From contig NZ_JAASQN010000001.1 of the NCBI RefSeq assembly GCF_011762125.1, forward strand, positions 1,488,001 to 1,552,000: a stretch of 64,000 bases of DNA. The letters run 5' to 3'. Source of the stretch: Sphingopyxis panaciterrae. Its GTDB lineage: Bacteria; Pseudomonadota; Alphaproteobacteria; Sphingomonadales; Sphingomonadaceae. The notes under the pieces were generated by a model. That model did not search any database and was not told the DNA's origin. It was given only the letters and a program-made list of their open reading frames with translations. The translations under genes were made by a program, and so were the position numbers. Below are positions 25,806 to 34,621 of the stretch, piece after piece. Position 1 is the first letter of the stretch, and every line of letters starts with the position of its first letter.

Positions 25806-27092
25806 ATGGCCGAGGCGAAAAACGACATCAAAGAAAGCGATGAGTGGCAGAAAGCCGTCGCCTACGAGATTACGGACGAGGATATCGAGCGCCAAAGAAA
25901 GTTGCTTGGCTTCGATCAGGCGGCGAAGACGCGCGAATATATCACCACCGCGACCGAGGATAATATCCGCAACTTCGCGCACGGCATGGGCGACGACAAG
26001 CCGCTCTACACCGATCCCCATTATGCGAAGAAGACGCGCTGGGGCAGCGTGATCGCGCCCGGCATGATGGCGGGAATCATCAACCGCCCGATGAAGGGTG
26101 ACCCCGTTCCCGACGAGATCAAGGCGCTGAAGAAGAGCCTGTTTCGCGGCGTTCACGTCTTCGTGTCGGGATCGCAATGGGACTTTTATCGCCCCATCTA
26201 TCCGGGCGACACCATCTACAGCTTCAACGGCGACGAAACGTGCGAGGTCAAGCAGTCCGAATTCGCCGGCCGCTCGGTAATCGGTGTGCGCCGCGATGTG
26301 AAGATCAACCAGCGTGGCGAGGTTGTCGCAGTATATCGCATTCTGCGCGTCCTCACGGAACGCAAAACGGCGGCGAAAAAGGGCAAATATTCGGCGATCG
26401 AACCCGCGAGCTATACCGACGAGGAAATGCAGGCGATCGAGGACATCTACGCCGCCGAACGCGTGCAGGGTGCCGAAAAGCGCTGGTTCGAGAGCGTTGA
26501 AAAGGGTGATTCGGTCGGGCTGCAAGCCAAGGGGCCGCTGACCGTTACCGACGTCATCTGCTTCCACGCCGGCGGCTATGGTTTCGTGCCCTATGCCCCG
26601 ACCGCGAACCGCCTCGCACACAAGAATCGCCAGCGCATTCCCGCCTTCTATGTGAAGAACGAACATGGCATTCCCGATGTTGCGCAGCGGCTGCACTGGG
26701 ACCCGCTGTGGGCGCAGGCGATCGGCAATCCGATGGCGTATGATTATGGAGTCATGCGCGAAAACTACCTCTGGCAATATCTCAGCGACTGGGCCGGCGA
26801 CGATGCCGTCATCACCCACATCCACGACGAGATTCGCAAGTTCAACTATATGGGCGATGTTCAGCGCGTGACCGGCGAGGTCCTCGCCAAGCGGCAGGAA
26901 GGCGGGCAGAGCCTGGTCGATGTCGCGGTGAAATTCACCAACCAGCGCGACGAGGAAACGGTGCGGGCAACCGCAACGATCGCGCTGCCGAGCAAGGACC
27001 GGCCGCTGCCGCTCTATCCGCAGGTGCCGGACGAGCTCGCCGAAAAGGCGGTGGCGATGCTCGCGCGCCACCGCGAGCTTGGCGGGGATTGA
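25806..27092 (+). CDS. Double-hotdog acyl-CoA dehydratase (FAS1-like/MaoC family)
   Basis: A 428-residue protein with an N-terminal FAS1-like (MaoC_dehydrat_N) hotdog domain (about residues 20-180, with RNFAHGMGDDKPLYTDPHYA and WGSVIAPGMM). A second hotdog region follows (about 235-420). Such proteins hydrate enoyl-CoA or 2-enoyl thioesters, often of bulky substrates, as the MaoC-type hydratases do in steroid side-chain degradation. The C-terminal half shows QAKGPLTVTDVICFHAGGYG in place of a canonical MaoC hydratase box, so its active site may be altered. An AT-rich operator lies 20 bases upstream. Confidence 0.82.
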   Translation: MAEAKNDIKESDEWQKAVAYEITDEDIERQRKLLGFDQAAKTREYITTATEDNIRNFAHGMGDDKPLYTDPHYAKKTRWGSVIAPGMMAGIINRPMKGDPVPDEIKALKKSLFRGVHVFVSGSQWDFYRPIYPGDTIYSFNGDETCEVKQSEFAGRSVIGVRRDVKINQRGEVVAVYRILRVLTERKTAAKKGKYSAIEPASYTDEEMQAIEDIYAAERVQGAEKRWFESVEKGDSVGLQAKGPLTVTDVICFHAGGYGFVPYAPTANRLAHKNRQRIPAFYVKNEHGIPDVAQRLHWDPLWAQAIGNPMAYDYGVMRENYLWQYLSDWAGDDAVITHIHDEIRKFNYMGDVQRVTGEVLAKRQEGGQSLVDVAVKFTNQRDEETVRATATIALPSKDRPLPLYPQVPDELAEKAVAMLARHRELGGD

Positions 27093-27139
27093 CGGGGGTC
27101 CGATCCACCTTGCTGGATCAAGATGACATTAACTTGAAT

Positions 27140-27222
27140 CGTCATTGCGAGGAGCGCCGCGACGCGGCAATCCAGAGTGTGCGTAAACCGCACTGGATTG
27201 CTTCGCTTCGCTCGCAATGACG
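27140..27222. repeat. Inverted repeat (TCATTGCGAG family)
   Basis: The outer arms CGTCATTGCGAG (27140-27151) and CTCGCAATGACG (27211-27222) are perfectly complementary. Inner arms GCAATCCAG (27167-27175) and CTGGATTGC (27193-27201) also pair. Repeats of this type are dispersed in many bacterial genomes. It lies between two co-directional genes, so it may attenuate or process the operon mRNA. Confidence 0.65.
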
Positions 27223-27270
27223 AGATTAAGGTCGGTCTAGAGAGCCATCATGCTCTGGTGGAGATAATCT

Positions 27271-28068
27271 ATGAGTGAAATCCTGATCGATGATGAGGCG
27301 GGCGTCCGCACCATCACCCTCAACCGGCCCGACCGGCTCAATGCGTTGACCAGTTCGATCATGGCGCCGCTCGCCGACGCCTGCGCCGATGCGGCGCGCG
27401 ATGCGTCGGTTGGCTGTGTCGTCGTAACCGGCGCCGGCAGGGGCTTTTGCGCCGGCGGCGACCTCAAGGAAGGCGGCGCGGACAAGGCGGTCGTGTCCGT
27501 CAATGCCGAGGTCGGCAGCCGCACCGAGCAGGGGCATGTACGCCTGCGCACCTTCATGGAAACCTCGCGCCTGCTCCACGAAATGCCGAAGCCGACGATT
27601 GCGATGGTCAACGGCCCCGTCGCGGGCGCGGGCATTGGCATCGCGGGCGCGTGCGACCTGCGTTTCGCCGGAAAGAGCGCGAGCTTCCTCACCGCCTTCG
27701 ATCGGATCGGCGCGGGAGGGGATTTCGGCTCGACCTGGTTCTGGACCAAGATCGTCGGCACCGGGGTTGCGCGCGAACTCTTCCTGCTGGGCGAGAAATT
27801 GTCGGGCGACGAGGCGTTTGCCAAGGGGCTCTATACCCGTCTGTTCGACGACGAGGCGCTGCGCGATGAAACGATGAAGGCGGCCCGCCGCCTCGCCGAC
27901 GGGCCGCGCATGGGCTATCGCTATATGAAGACCAATCTGAACAACGCCGAGGATTGGGCGTTCGAGGCCGCGCTCGATGCCGAGGCGCTCAACATGGGGC
28001 TGTCGACCAGCGCTACCGCGATGATCCGGCGCGAAAAGAAGAAACAGGAAGAACAGGGTGGCGGCTGA
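27271..28068 (+). CDS. Enoyl-CoA hydratase/isomerase family protein (crotonase)
   Basis: A 265-residue crotonase. It has TITLNRPDRLNALTS, the first oxyanion segment GRGFCAGGDLKEGG and the second VNGPVAGAGIGIAGACDLRFA. The region FDRIGAGGDFGSTWFW lacks the usual Glu of hydratases, so isomerase or another crotonase reaction is possible. The tail is charged (MIRREKKKQEEQ). The next crotonase gene starts inside its 3' end (11-base overlap). It belongs with the dehydratase gene 180 bases upstream. Confidence 0.85.
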   Translation: MSEILIDDEAGVRTITLNRPDRLNALTSSIMAPLADACADAARDASVGCVVVTGAGRGFCAGGDLKEGGADKAVVSVNAEVGSRTEQGHVRLRTFMETSRLLHEMPKPTIAMVNGPVAGAGIGIAGACDLRFAGKSASFLTAFDRIGAGGDFGSTWFWTKIVGTGVARELFLLGEKLSGDEAFAKGLYTRLFDDEALRDETMKAARRLADGPRMGYRYMKTNLNNAEDWAFEAALDAEALNMGLSTSATAMIRREKKKQEEQGGG

Positions 28069-28858
28069 ATATCATCATATCCGCATCGACCGGCATGCGT
28101 CCGCTATCGCAGCGGTCGTCGTCACCCGCGCCGACATCGGCAACGCCTCTTCGCCCGAAATGCTCGGCGAGATTCGCGATGCCTTCGCGGCACTGTCCCC
28201 GGACGGCGATGTTCGCGCGATCATTCTGGCGGCGGAGGGAAAGCACTTCTCTGTCGGCGCCGATTTCGCCTTTTTGCAGCGGCTTGCGGGCATGTCCGCA
28301 ACCGAGGTCAAGGACACGGTCTACGACAAGTTTCAGGGCGCCGCACGGGCGATCTACCGCTGCCCGAAGCCGACACTCGCGCTGGTGCAGGGCGCCGCGA
28401 TTACCGTGGGCTGCGAGATTGCACTTGCGTGCGACTTCCGCGTCGCCGCCGACAATGCGATGTTCCAGGAAAGCTGGATCAAGCTCGGTATCATGCCGCC
28501 GCTGGGCGGCACCTTTCTGCTTCCGCGGATCATCGGGCTCGGCCGCGCGATGGAAATGTGCCTGCGCGGCAAGCAGGTGCGTGCCGAGGAAGCGCTGGCG
28601 ATCGGGCTGGTGAGCGAGGTGGTGGCGAAGGACGATCTGGCGGCGCGCGGGCTGCAACTGGCGCAGGAACTCGCGGCCTTGGCCCCGCTCGCTTACGCAA
28701 CGGTCAAGCAATCGATGCAGCGCGCGCTCGAAAGCAGCATGGAGGCCGAGTGGCAGGCCAATCTGCCGAACCAGGCGGTGCTGCTCGGCAGCGAAGACCA
28801 TCGCGAGGGGCTGGCCGCGGTTACCGAAAAGCGGACGCCGGTGTTTCGCGGGCGCTAG
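28058..28858 (+). CDS. Enoyl-CoA hydratase/isomerase family protein (crotonase)
   Basis: A 266-residue crotonase starting at a GTG that overlaps the preceding crotonase gene by 11 bases. Motifs: GKHFSVGADFAFLQ and VQGAAITVGCEIALACDFRVA for the oxyanion hole, then KLGIMPPLGGTFLLPRIIG. The first hydratase Glu is again not obvious. The C-terminal EGLAAVTEKRTPVFRGR is standard. The overlap suggests coupled, perhaps equimolar, synthesis of two different crotonases. Confidence 0.86.
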   Translation: MAAEYHHIRIDRHASAIAAVVVTRADIGNASSPEMLGEIRDAFAALSPDGDVRAIILAAEGKHFSVGADFAFLQRLAGMSATEVKDTVYDKFQGAARAIYRCPKPTLALVQGAAITVGCEIALACDFRVAADNAMFQESWIKLGIMPPLGGTFLLPRIIGLGRAMEMCLRGKQVRAEEALAIGLVSEVVAKDDLAARGLQLAQELAALAPLAYATVKQSMQRALESSMEAEWQANLPNQAVLLGSEDHREGLAAVTEKRTPVFRGR

Positions 28859-28941
28859 GCCGCGTAGGCAAATTCGAGCCTCGCGGGGGTGGCGGCTTTG
28901 GGGTGGGAACGGCGGCTATCGGCCGCTTCCTGGCCTTTTTC

Positions 28942-29032
28942 CGTCATCCCGGGCTTGACCCGGGATCCCGCTTTTTGGGGTGCCAGCGGTTCTCGACGTC
29001 AAGCGGGACCCCGGATCAAGTCCGGGGTGACG
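28942..29032. terminator. Imperfect inverted repeat (CGTCATCCCGG family)
   Basis: The arm 28942-28973 pairs, with a few mismatches, with 29001-29032. The outer ends CGTCATCCCGG / CCGGGGTGACG resemble the repeat at 22955-23032. It lies between convergent crotonase and thioesterase genes. The rest of the 230-base gap shows no other signal. Confidence 0.6.
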
Positions 29033-29088
29033 ATGAAATAAAGGTCAGCTAACGGTCGCTTTCGGACATAGGAATTTGTCGACGCCGC

Positions 29089-29886
29089 CTAGGTCCGCTC
29101 AAGCTGCTGCCCCGCCGCGACGAAAATCGTCTGCGTCCCCTTGGCATAGACGCCATCGGCATCGGCAAAGACCGTTTGCGCCACCGCATGGCCGTTGCCC
29201 GCGCCTTCGGTCTGTGCGTCAAGCAGGAACCAGTCGCCGCGCGGCATGCGGAAGAATTGCACCGAGATGTCGAGATTGGCGTAGCTCCATTCATGCGCAA
29301 AGGTCGCACTGCCGACGCCATTGCCGAAATCGGCAAACAGGCACGCCTTGACGAAGGGCGAGGCCGGAACGCCCGCCACGACCTCGCCGTCCATCCGCAT
29401 CCACGATACGCCGCGCCCGGGTTCGCGTACCCGCCCCATGATCGGACGCGTGCGGATCGCGCCTGCCATGCTGGCGCCGACGAGGAAATTATCCTCGGGA
29501 ACTTCTTCGGGCGCCGGGTGCGGGTGCGGCGCCGGAAATGCCGGCGTATCGAGGTGGCGTGCAAGCAGCACATGCGCCTGCGCGACGAGCTTGTCGCTCG
29601 CAAGCAGTTCGATCCGGTAAAGCTGCGCCTGCCGCCCCTGGCGCACCGCGATGATGCGCGGCGTCAGCAATGCACGCGGGACGATGCCGAGGATGTCGAT
29701 CGTCAGTCGGCAGATTTCGCTTCCGTCGCCAAACCGGGCTTCGTCGATGAGATGGCCGAACAGCGCTGCGATCGGGCCGCCGGCCACGGCATTGGCGAAC
29801 CAGGGATTGCGGGCGAGACCCGAAGGGTCATATCCCCTGTCGCGCGCAGTGAAATAATGAGGGATGGTGCCGGTTTTGTCGCTCAT
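29089..29886 (-). CDS. Acyl-CoA thioesterase family protein (double hotdog)
   Basis: A 265-residue thioesterase-family protein with two hotdog halves. The first runs from FTARDRGYDPSGLARNPWFANAV through GPIAALFGHLI; the second contains FADFGNGVGSATFAHEWSYANLDISVQFFRMPRGDWFLLDA, typical of TesB/4HBT_3-like domains. It would hydrolyse acyl-CoA to release a free acid and CoA. ATG 29886 is chosen over an upstream start because the extra residues overlap the operator region. It is divergent from dehydrogenase pair 4 and shares the palindrome at 29934. Confidence 0.78.
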   Translation of the reverse strand: MSDKTGTIPHYFTARDRGYDPSGLARNPWFANAVAGGPIAALFGHLIDEARFGDGSEICRLTIDILGIVPRALLTPRIIAVRQGRQAQLYRIELLASDKLVAQAHVLLARHLDTPAFPAPHPHPAPEEVPEDNFLVGASMAGAIRTRPIMGRVREPGRGVSWMRMDGEVVAGVPASPFVKACLFADFGNGVGSATFAHEWSYANLDISVQFFRMPRGDWFLLDAQTEGAGNGHAVAQTVFADADGVYAKGTQTIFVAAGQQLERT

Positions 29887-29933
29887 CCTGTCGCCTCTAC
29901 CATGTCCATGCCGGCACACAACATGTTTGACGT

Positions 29934-29945
29934 AGTTATATAACT
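29934..29945. promoter_or_regulatory. Shared AT-rich palindrome, copy 3 (AGTTATATAACT)
   Basis: A perfect 12-bp palindrome preceded by TTGACGT. It lies 47 bases before the thioesterase start (29886, minus) and 38 bases before the dehydrogenase start (29984, plus). Confidence 0.75.
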
Positions 29946-29983
29946 CAGGCATAGGATATGGCGACAAGCGAGGGAGAGCGTCG

Positions 29984-31195
29984 ATGGATCTGAGCTATGG
30001 CGAAGCCGCCGAGGCCTTCCGCGCCGAGGTGCGCGCCTTTTTGGCGCTCCACTGGCCACCGCCGTCGGATGCGCGCGGGGCCGACCTCAAACAATATATC
30101 CGCACCTTTCGCGCGCTCGCAACCGATCAGGGCTATCTCTATCGCGCGATCCCCAAATGTTACGGGGGTTCGCAGCAACCGGTCGACGTCGTTCGCGCGC
30201 AGGTGATCCGCGAGGAGTTCGTGCGAGCCCGCGCCCCGATGGAGGTCGGCGGCAACGGCATGAACATGACCGTGCCGACGCTGCTCGAAAAGGGCAGCGA
30301 CGCGCAAAAGGAACTGTTCATCCGGGCAACGCTCGACGGCGATTATATCTGGGGACAGGGCTATTCGGAACCCGGCGCCGGATCCGATCTTGCCAGCGTG
30401 CGCACCCGGGGCGAACTGTCGGCCGACGGCGATAAATGGATCATCAACGGGCAGAAGATCTGGACGTCGCAGGGGATGCAGGCGACGCATATGTTCATGC
30501 TCGTGCGCACCGAGCCCGATGCGCCGAAGCATGACGGCATCACCTATCTGCTGATCGACCTGAACCAGCCCGGCGTCACCCGCCGCCCGATCCGCCAGAT
30601 GACGGGCGAGGAGGGGGACCATACATTTTGCGAGTTCTTCTTCGACAACGCCGAAACGCCGGTGTCGTGGCAGGTTGGCGAGCGCGGGCAGGGCTGGCAT
30701 GTCAGCCGCACGACGCTGAAGCATGAACGCGCCAGCATCGGCGGTGCCGAGGGGCTCGGCAAGCAGTTCGCCAAACTCGTCGAGCTCGCGAAGGAAGTCG
30801 GCCGCATCGATGATCCGATCGTACGCGACAGACTGACGCAGATCGAGGGCTCTGTGCTGTCGCACCGCTATTCGAGCTATCGCATCTTCAGTTGCGCCGC
30901 CGCTGGCGAAGACCCCGGGCCGGTCGCGCTGATGATGAAATTGCTGCTCACCGAAATCGGTCATGAGATGGCGCTGCTCGCGCAGGAACTGATCGGCGAG
31001 CATGGTTTCGTCGAACCCGCGGGCGCGGGCGGGCGTGGCAACCGCGGGCCGCGCGGTCCGGAAAAATGGCTCGATCAGATCATGGGCAGCCTCGGCAATT
31101 CCATCGCGGGCGGCGCGTCAAACATCCAGCGCAATATCATCGGCGAACGCGGCCTTGGCCTGCCGCGCGATCTGGCGATGAACGGGGAGCGCTGA
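29984..31195 (+). CDS. Acyl-CoA dehydrogenase, large partner of pair 4
   Basis: A 403-residue acyl-CoA dehydrogenase. It carries YSEPGAGSDLASVRTRGEL and KWIINGQKIWTSQGMQATHMFMLVRTEPDAPKHDGI, ending GGASNIQRNIIGERGLGLPRD. A second dehydrogenase gene follows after five bases. It is the first gene of a five-gene plus-strand operon (29984-35551) behind an AT-rich operator. Confidence 0.91.
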   Translation: MDLSYGEAAEAFRAEVRAFLALHWPPPSDARGADLKQYIRTFRALATDQGYLYRAIPKCYGGSQQPVDVVRAQVIREEFVRARAPMEVGGNGMNMTVPTLLEKGSDAQKELFIRATLDGDYIWGQGYSEPGAGSDLASVRTRGELSADGDKWIINGQKIWTSQGMQATHMFMLVRTEPDAPKHDGITYLLIDLNQPGVTRRPIRQMTGEEGDHTFCEFFFDNAETPVSWQVGERGQGWHVSRTTLKHERASIGGAEGLGKQFAKLVELAKEVGRIDDPIVRDRLTQIEGSVLSHRYSSYRIFSCAAAGEDPGPVALMMKLLLTEIGHEMALLAQELIGEHGFVEPAGAGGRGNRGPRGPEKWLDQIMGSLGNSIAGGASNIQRNIIGERGLGLPRDLAMNGER

Positions 31196-31200
31196 GCCCG

Positions 31201-32193
31201 ATGCATTTCCATCTGACCGAAGAACAGGCGGCGATTCAGGACGCGGTGCGCGGGACGCTGGCCGACACATGGCCGATCGAGCGGCTCCATGCCTTTGCCG
31301 ATGGCGATGCCGATTTCGACCGGGATAGCTGGCAGGCATTGATGACGCTCGGGCTGGGCGGCATCCTGCTGCCCGATAGCGGCATGGGCCTGCTTGAGGC
31401 CGCCCTCGTCTGCGAGGTCGCGGGCGAAGCTGCCGCAGCGGGTCCGCTGATCGGGCAATTGCTGGCGGTTGCAGCCGCATCGGCGAGCGACAAGGCCGGA
31501 AGCCATGTCGATGCGCTGGTGAACGGCGAACGGGTCGCGACTGTGGTGCACGGCGGCAGCGCCTTCGTCCCTTGCGCGCGCGCCGCCGACCTTTTCCTGA
31601 TTGTCGATCGCGACGCGGGGGTACGGCTGGTGCCCGCGGGCGAAGGCGTCACGATCGAGGCCGTGAAGGCATCCGACCGTAGCCGGCCGGTGTCGAAGGT
31701 CGAGATTGCCGATGGTGCCGGCGACACGCTCTTCGCGGCCGACGATCCGATGACCGCGCGGCTCGCTGACGCCGCGCTGGTCCTCGTCGCCGCCGATGCG
31801 CTCGGCGGGGCGCAGAAGGTTGCCGCGATGAGCGTCGCTTATGCCAAGGAGCGCGAGCAGTTCGGTCAGCCGATCGGCCGCTTCCAGGCGTTGAAGCACC
31901 AACTCGCGCATATGGCGCTCGACGTCGAGCCCGCGCGCGCGCTCGTCTGGTACGCTGCTTATGCATGGGACGTGGCGCTTCCCGACACGCCGCGCGCCGC
32001 GGCGATGGCGAAGGCGCATCTGTGCGACATCTATGTCCGCACGGCGCGCGCCGCGGTCGCGGCGCATGGCGGCATCGGCTATACATGGGAATATGGCCTC
32101 CATTACTGGTTCCGCCGCGCCATGTTCGATCGCGCCTGGCTTGGCAGCCCCGCCGAACATCGCGCGCGCGCGGCGACGCTGGCGGGCTGGTAG
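31201..32193 (+). CDS. Acyl-CoA dehydrogenase, small partner of pair 4
   Basis: A 330-residue acyl-CoA dehydrogenase. It begins MHFHLTEEQAAIQDAVRGTLAD and has KEREQFGQPIGRFQALKHQLAHMALDVEPARALVWY and AHGGIGYTWEYGLHYWFRRA. The beta domain is shortened and lacks SEPxAGSD. It would form a heteromer with the gene just before it. The downstream acyltransferase gene begins with a GTG four bases past the stop. Confidence 0.88.
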   Translation: MHFHLTEEQAAIQDAVRGTLADTWPIERLHAFADGDADFDRDSWQALMTLGLGGILLPDSGMGLLEAALVCEVAGEAAAAGPLIGQLLAVAAASASDKAGSHVDALVNGERVATVVHGGSAFVPCARAADLFLIVDRDAGVRLVPAGEGVTIEAVKASDRSRPVSKVEIADGAGDTLFAADDPMTARLADAALVLVAADALGGAQKVAAMSVAYAKEREQFGQPIGRFQALKHQLAHMALDVEPARALVWYAAYAWDVALPDTPRAAAMAKAHLCDIYVRTARAAVAAHGGIGYTWEYGLHYWFRRAMFDRAWLGSPAEHRARAATLAGW

Positions 32194-32196
32194 GCG

Positions 32197-33561
32197 GTGA
32201 GCGATCCGCTGACCCTCGCGCCGGGCGTGCGGCGGCTGCGCCCCGACGATCATTTCATGATCCTGTCCGAAACCGGCGCGTCGCCGATGCACGTCGGCGC
32301 GCTGATCCTGCTCGATGTGCCTGCCGATCGGCGGGATGATTTCGCCGCGGCGATCCGCCGCCAGTTCGCCGACCGGCTTCCCGCGACGCCGTTGCTCGTC
32401 CGGCTGCACGAGGCGCCGGACGGTTATGATGCGGACGTCTGGGCCGATATCGCGCGCGCTGACCTAGACGCGCTCGTCGCGGTCGAGCCGCATGACGGGA
32501 AATGGAGCGAGGCGGCGCTTTATGACGCGGTCGCGGCGCTCAATATGCGGCGGCTCGATCTGTCGGGTCCGCCCTTCGCCGCGCATCTGTTCGAGCGGCT
32601 CACCGATGGCGGCAGCGCGATCTACCTCAAGATGCATCATAGCGTCGCCGACGGGATCGGGTTTCAGACCGTGCTTGGCCTGCTCAGCGATGCGGCGCCC
32701 CCGGCGACCGCGCGCTTCGCCGACGCGCGCCTGCCCGAACCCGAAAAATGGCATGCGAAGGCCGAGGCGCGCTTTGCCGCCGAAGAGGGTTTGCGCGCCG
32801 CCCAGTCGGCGCGGCGCAAGCAAGCGCTCGCCGCGCTGGAAGCGCATAAGGATGACCGCGAACCGACGCCGCAGCTCAAAATGTCGGGTCCGACATCGGA
32901 CAGGCGCCGTTATGCGACGATCAGCCTGCCGCTCGCGCGGATCAAGGCGGTCGGGAAGTCGCTCGATGCGACGGTCAACGATGTCTTTCTGACTCTCGCG
33001 AGCACGGCGCTCCGCAATTATCTCAGCGAAATCGGCGACCTTCCGGACACGCCGCTCGTCGTCAATTCGGCACGCTCCTATCGCCGCCCCGAACATGGCG
33101 ATTTCGGCAACCGCATCGTCGCGTTGCACCCGCATCTCGCGACGCAGCTCGCCGACCCGGTCGAACGCCTCCGCGCAATCCAGGTATCGATGGCGGCCGA
33201 GATACAGCGCACGGCGCATGACGAGGCGCTGCTCGACGCCGCCGAAAAGCCCTATGGTGCACGCGACCGCCGCGCCGCCTTCGCCGAGCGCATGGCGGGC
33301 GGCAAGCGGCTGCTGCCCGGCAATCTGACGCTTTCGAACGTCCCGGGCCCGGCGGAGACGCGCAGCTATGCCGGCTTTCGCCAGCTCCACAATTATCCGG
33401 TGCCGATCATCGGCTCGGGCCGTTTCCTCAACATCACCTCGCGGCGGAGCGGCGACAATCTCGACATGGGCGTCATCGCCGATGCCGAAAAGGTCGCCGA
33501 TGCCGGCCGCATCGCGGCGCTGTTCACCGCCGCACTCGACGAACTGGAGAGCATTGCATGA
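32197..33561 (+). CDS. WS/DGAT-family O-acyltransferase
   Basis: A 454-residue wax ester synthase/diacylglycerol acyltransferase-family protein, which transfers an acyl group from acyl-CoA to an alcohol. The catalytic motif HHxxxDG is visible as MHHSVADGIG (His about 147-148, Asp 152). Downstream are the conserved DVFLTLASTALRNYL and LTLSNVPGP segments. The start is GTG 32197. It overlaps the next gene by four bases. In a catabolic operon it may store or transesterify intermediates. A role in taking acyl-CoA away from beta-oxidation is inference. Confidence 0.85.
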   Translation: MSDPLTLAPGVRRLRPDDHFMILSETGASPMHVGALILLDVPADRRDDFAAAIRRQFADRLPATPLLVRLHEAPDGYDADVWADIARADLDALVAVEPHDGKWSEAALYDAVAALNMRRLDLSGPPFAAHLFERLTDGGSAIYLKMHHSVADGIGFQTVLGLLSDAAPPATARFADARLPEPEKWHAKAEARFAAEEGLRAAQSARRKQALAALEAHKDDREPTPQLKMSGPTSDRRRYATISLPLARIKAVGKSLDATVNDVFLTLASTALRNYLSEIGDLPDTPLVVNSARSYRRPEHGDFGNRIVALHPHLATQLADPVERLRAIQVSMAAEIQRTAHDEALLDAAEKPYGARDRRAAFAERMAGGKRLLPGNLTLSNVPGPAETRSYAGFRQLHNYPVPIIGSGRFLNITSRRSGDNLDMGVIADAEKVADAGRIAALFTAALDELESIA

Positions 33562-34616
33562 GTGACGATCTGGCGTTCAAGCCCGAAGACGACCGCTACC
33601 ACCAGCTTTCCGATGATCCTTACGAGACCGAAACCAACTGGTGGTCGTTCAATATCCCCGAACGGAAGATCGGCTGCTGGATCCACGCGCCCTATTATCC
33701 GAACCGCAAGAGCGTGACCTGGCGTATCTTTGCGTGGGATGACGAAGGCTATGATCAGGCGCGCATGGCCTATTACCGCAAGGTCGAGGAAGCGGCGATG
33801 CCCGACGCGCCCGATCTTACCGACATCATCTTCCCCGGCGACAAGCATGGCGGCGGCTACAGCCTCAGGATGATCGAGCCGGGGATGAAATATCATCTGC
33901 AATATGACGATCCGGCGCGCGGTTTCGCGCTCGATTTCACGCACACCGGCCTGCACGAGCCGCACCGTTTTCCGCCGGGCAAGCCGCCGTTCATGGCCAC
34001 GCCGCATTTCGACCAGCTCGGCCATGTCGAAGGCTGGATGACCCTGCGCGGCGAACGCATCCGCATCGACGGCATCGGCGTGCGCGACCGCACCTGGGGG
34101 CCGCGCGGCGGGCCTTATGCGGCGAGCCCGAAATCCTATGCGAGCGATATGGACCGGGTGAAGCATCCGGGCGGCGCGCACTGGCGCGAAATCGAGCGCG
34201 AGCGGGGCAGGGGACGCATCCAATATATCTTCGGCCACCGCCATGACGGCACCGGCTTCCTCGGCTTCGCGCGCGTCGCCGACGGGAATGACGAGGGTTG
34301 GGCGCCGATGAACGCGGGCTGGATTCGCCGCGATGGCAGCTTCGGCAGCCTTGATGCGGCCCGATCGCGCATGCGCGTTTTTCGCAGCCCGAAGACCGGC
34401 TGGAGCACGCATATGCAGGTCGAACTGGTCGACGAACACGGCCGCGAGATGAAGAGCGAGGGTTTCGTCGTCAGCACGATGAGCGAGGCGGGATATGGCG
34501 TGAACCAGCTGATGCGCTGGGACATCGACGGCGGCATCGGTTGGGGCGAAGATCAGGATGTGTGGAATCCAGCGCACTTCGTCCGGATGCTCGACGCGCT
34601 GAAGGCGACCGCTTGA
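33558..34616 (+). CDS. DUF7064/CrtC-like lipocalin-fold protein, unknown function
   Basis: A 352-residue protein without signal peptide or membrane segment. It shows paired beta-rich domains: NWWSFNIPERKIGCWIHAPYYPNRKSV in the N-terminal half, and GIGVRDRTWGPRGG, characteristic of CrtC/AttH/DUF7064-type lipocalin proteins. Such proteins bind hydrophobic isoprenoid or lipid molecules; some hydrate carotenoids. The ATG overlaps the acyltransferase stop (ATGA), and a flavoprotein gene follows. No activity is assigned. Its location hints at binding or hydrating the pathway substrate. Confidence 0.65.
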   Translation: MSDDLAFKPEDDRYHQLSDDPYETETNWWSFNIPERKIGCWIHAPYYPNRKSVTWRIFAWDDEGYDQARMAYYRKVEEAAMPDAPDLTDIIFPGDKHGGGYSLRMIEPGMKYHLQYDDPARGFALDFTHTGLHEPHRFPPGKPPFMATPHFDQLGHVEGWMTLRGERIRIDGIGVRDRTWGPRGGPYAASPKSYASDMDRVKHPGGAHWREIERERGRGRIQYIFGHRHDGTGFLGFARVADGNDEGWAPMNAGWIRRDGSFGSLDAARSRMRVFRSPKTGWSTHMQVELVDEHGREMKSEGFVVSTMSEAGYGVNQLMRWDIDGGIGWGEDQDVWNPAHFVRMLDALKATA

Positions 34617-34621
34617 CCGCG

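Noticed and set aside
8845..29032. Inverted repeats as insertion-sequence ends
   Set aside because: No transposase gene or target duplication is seen; arms are short, internally symmetric and sit at gene ends.
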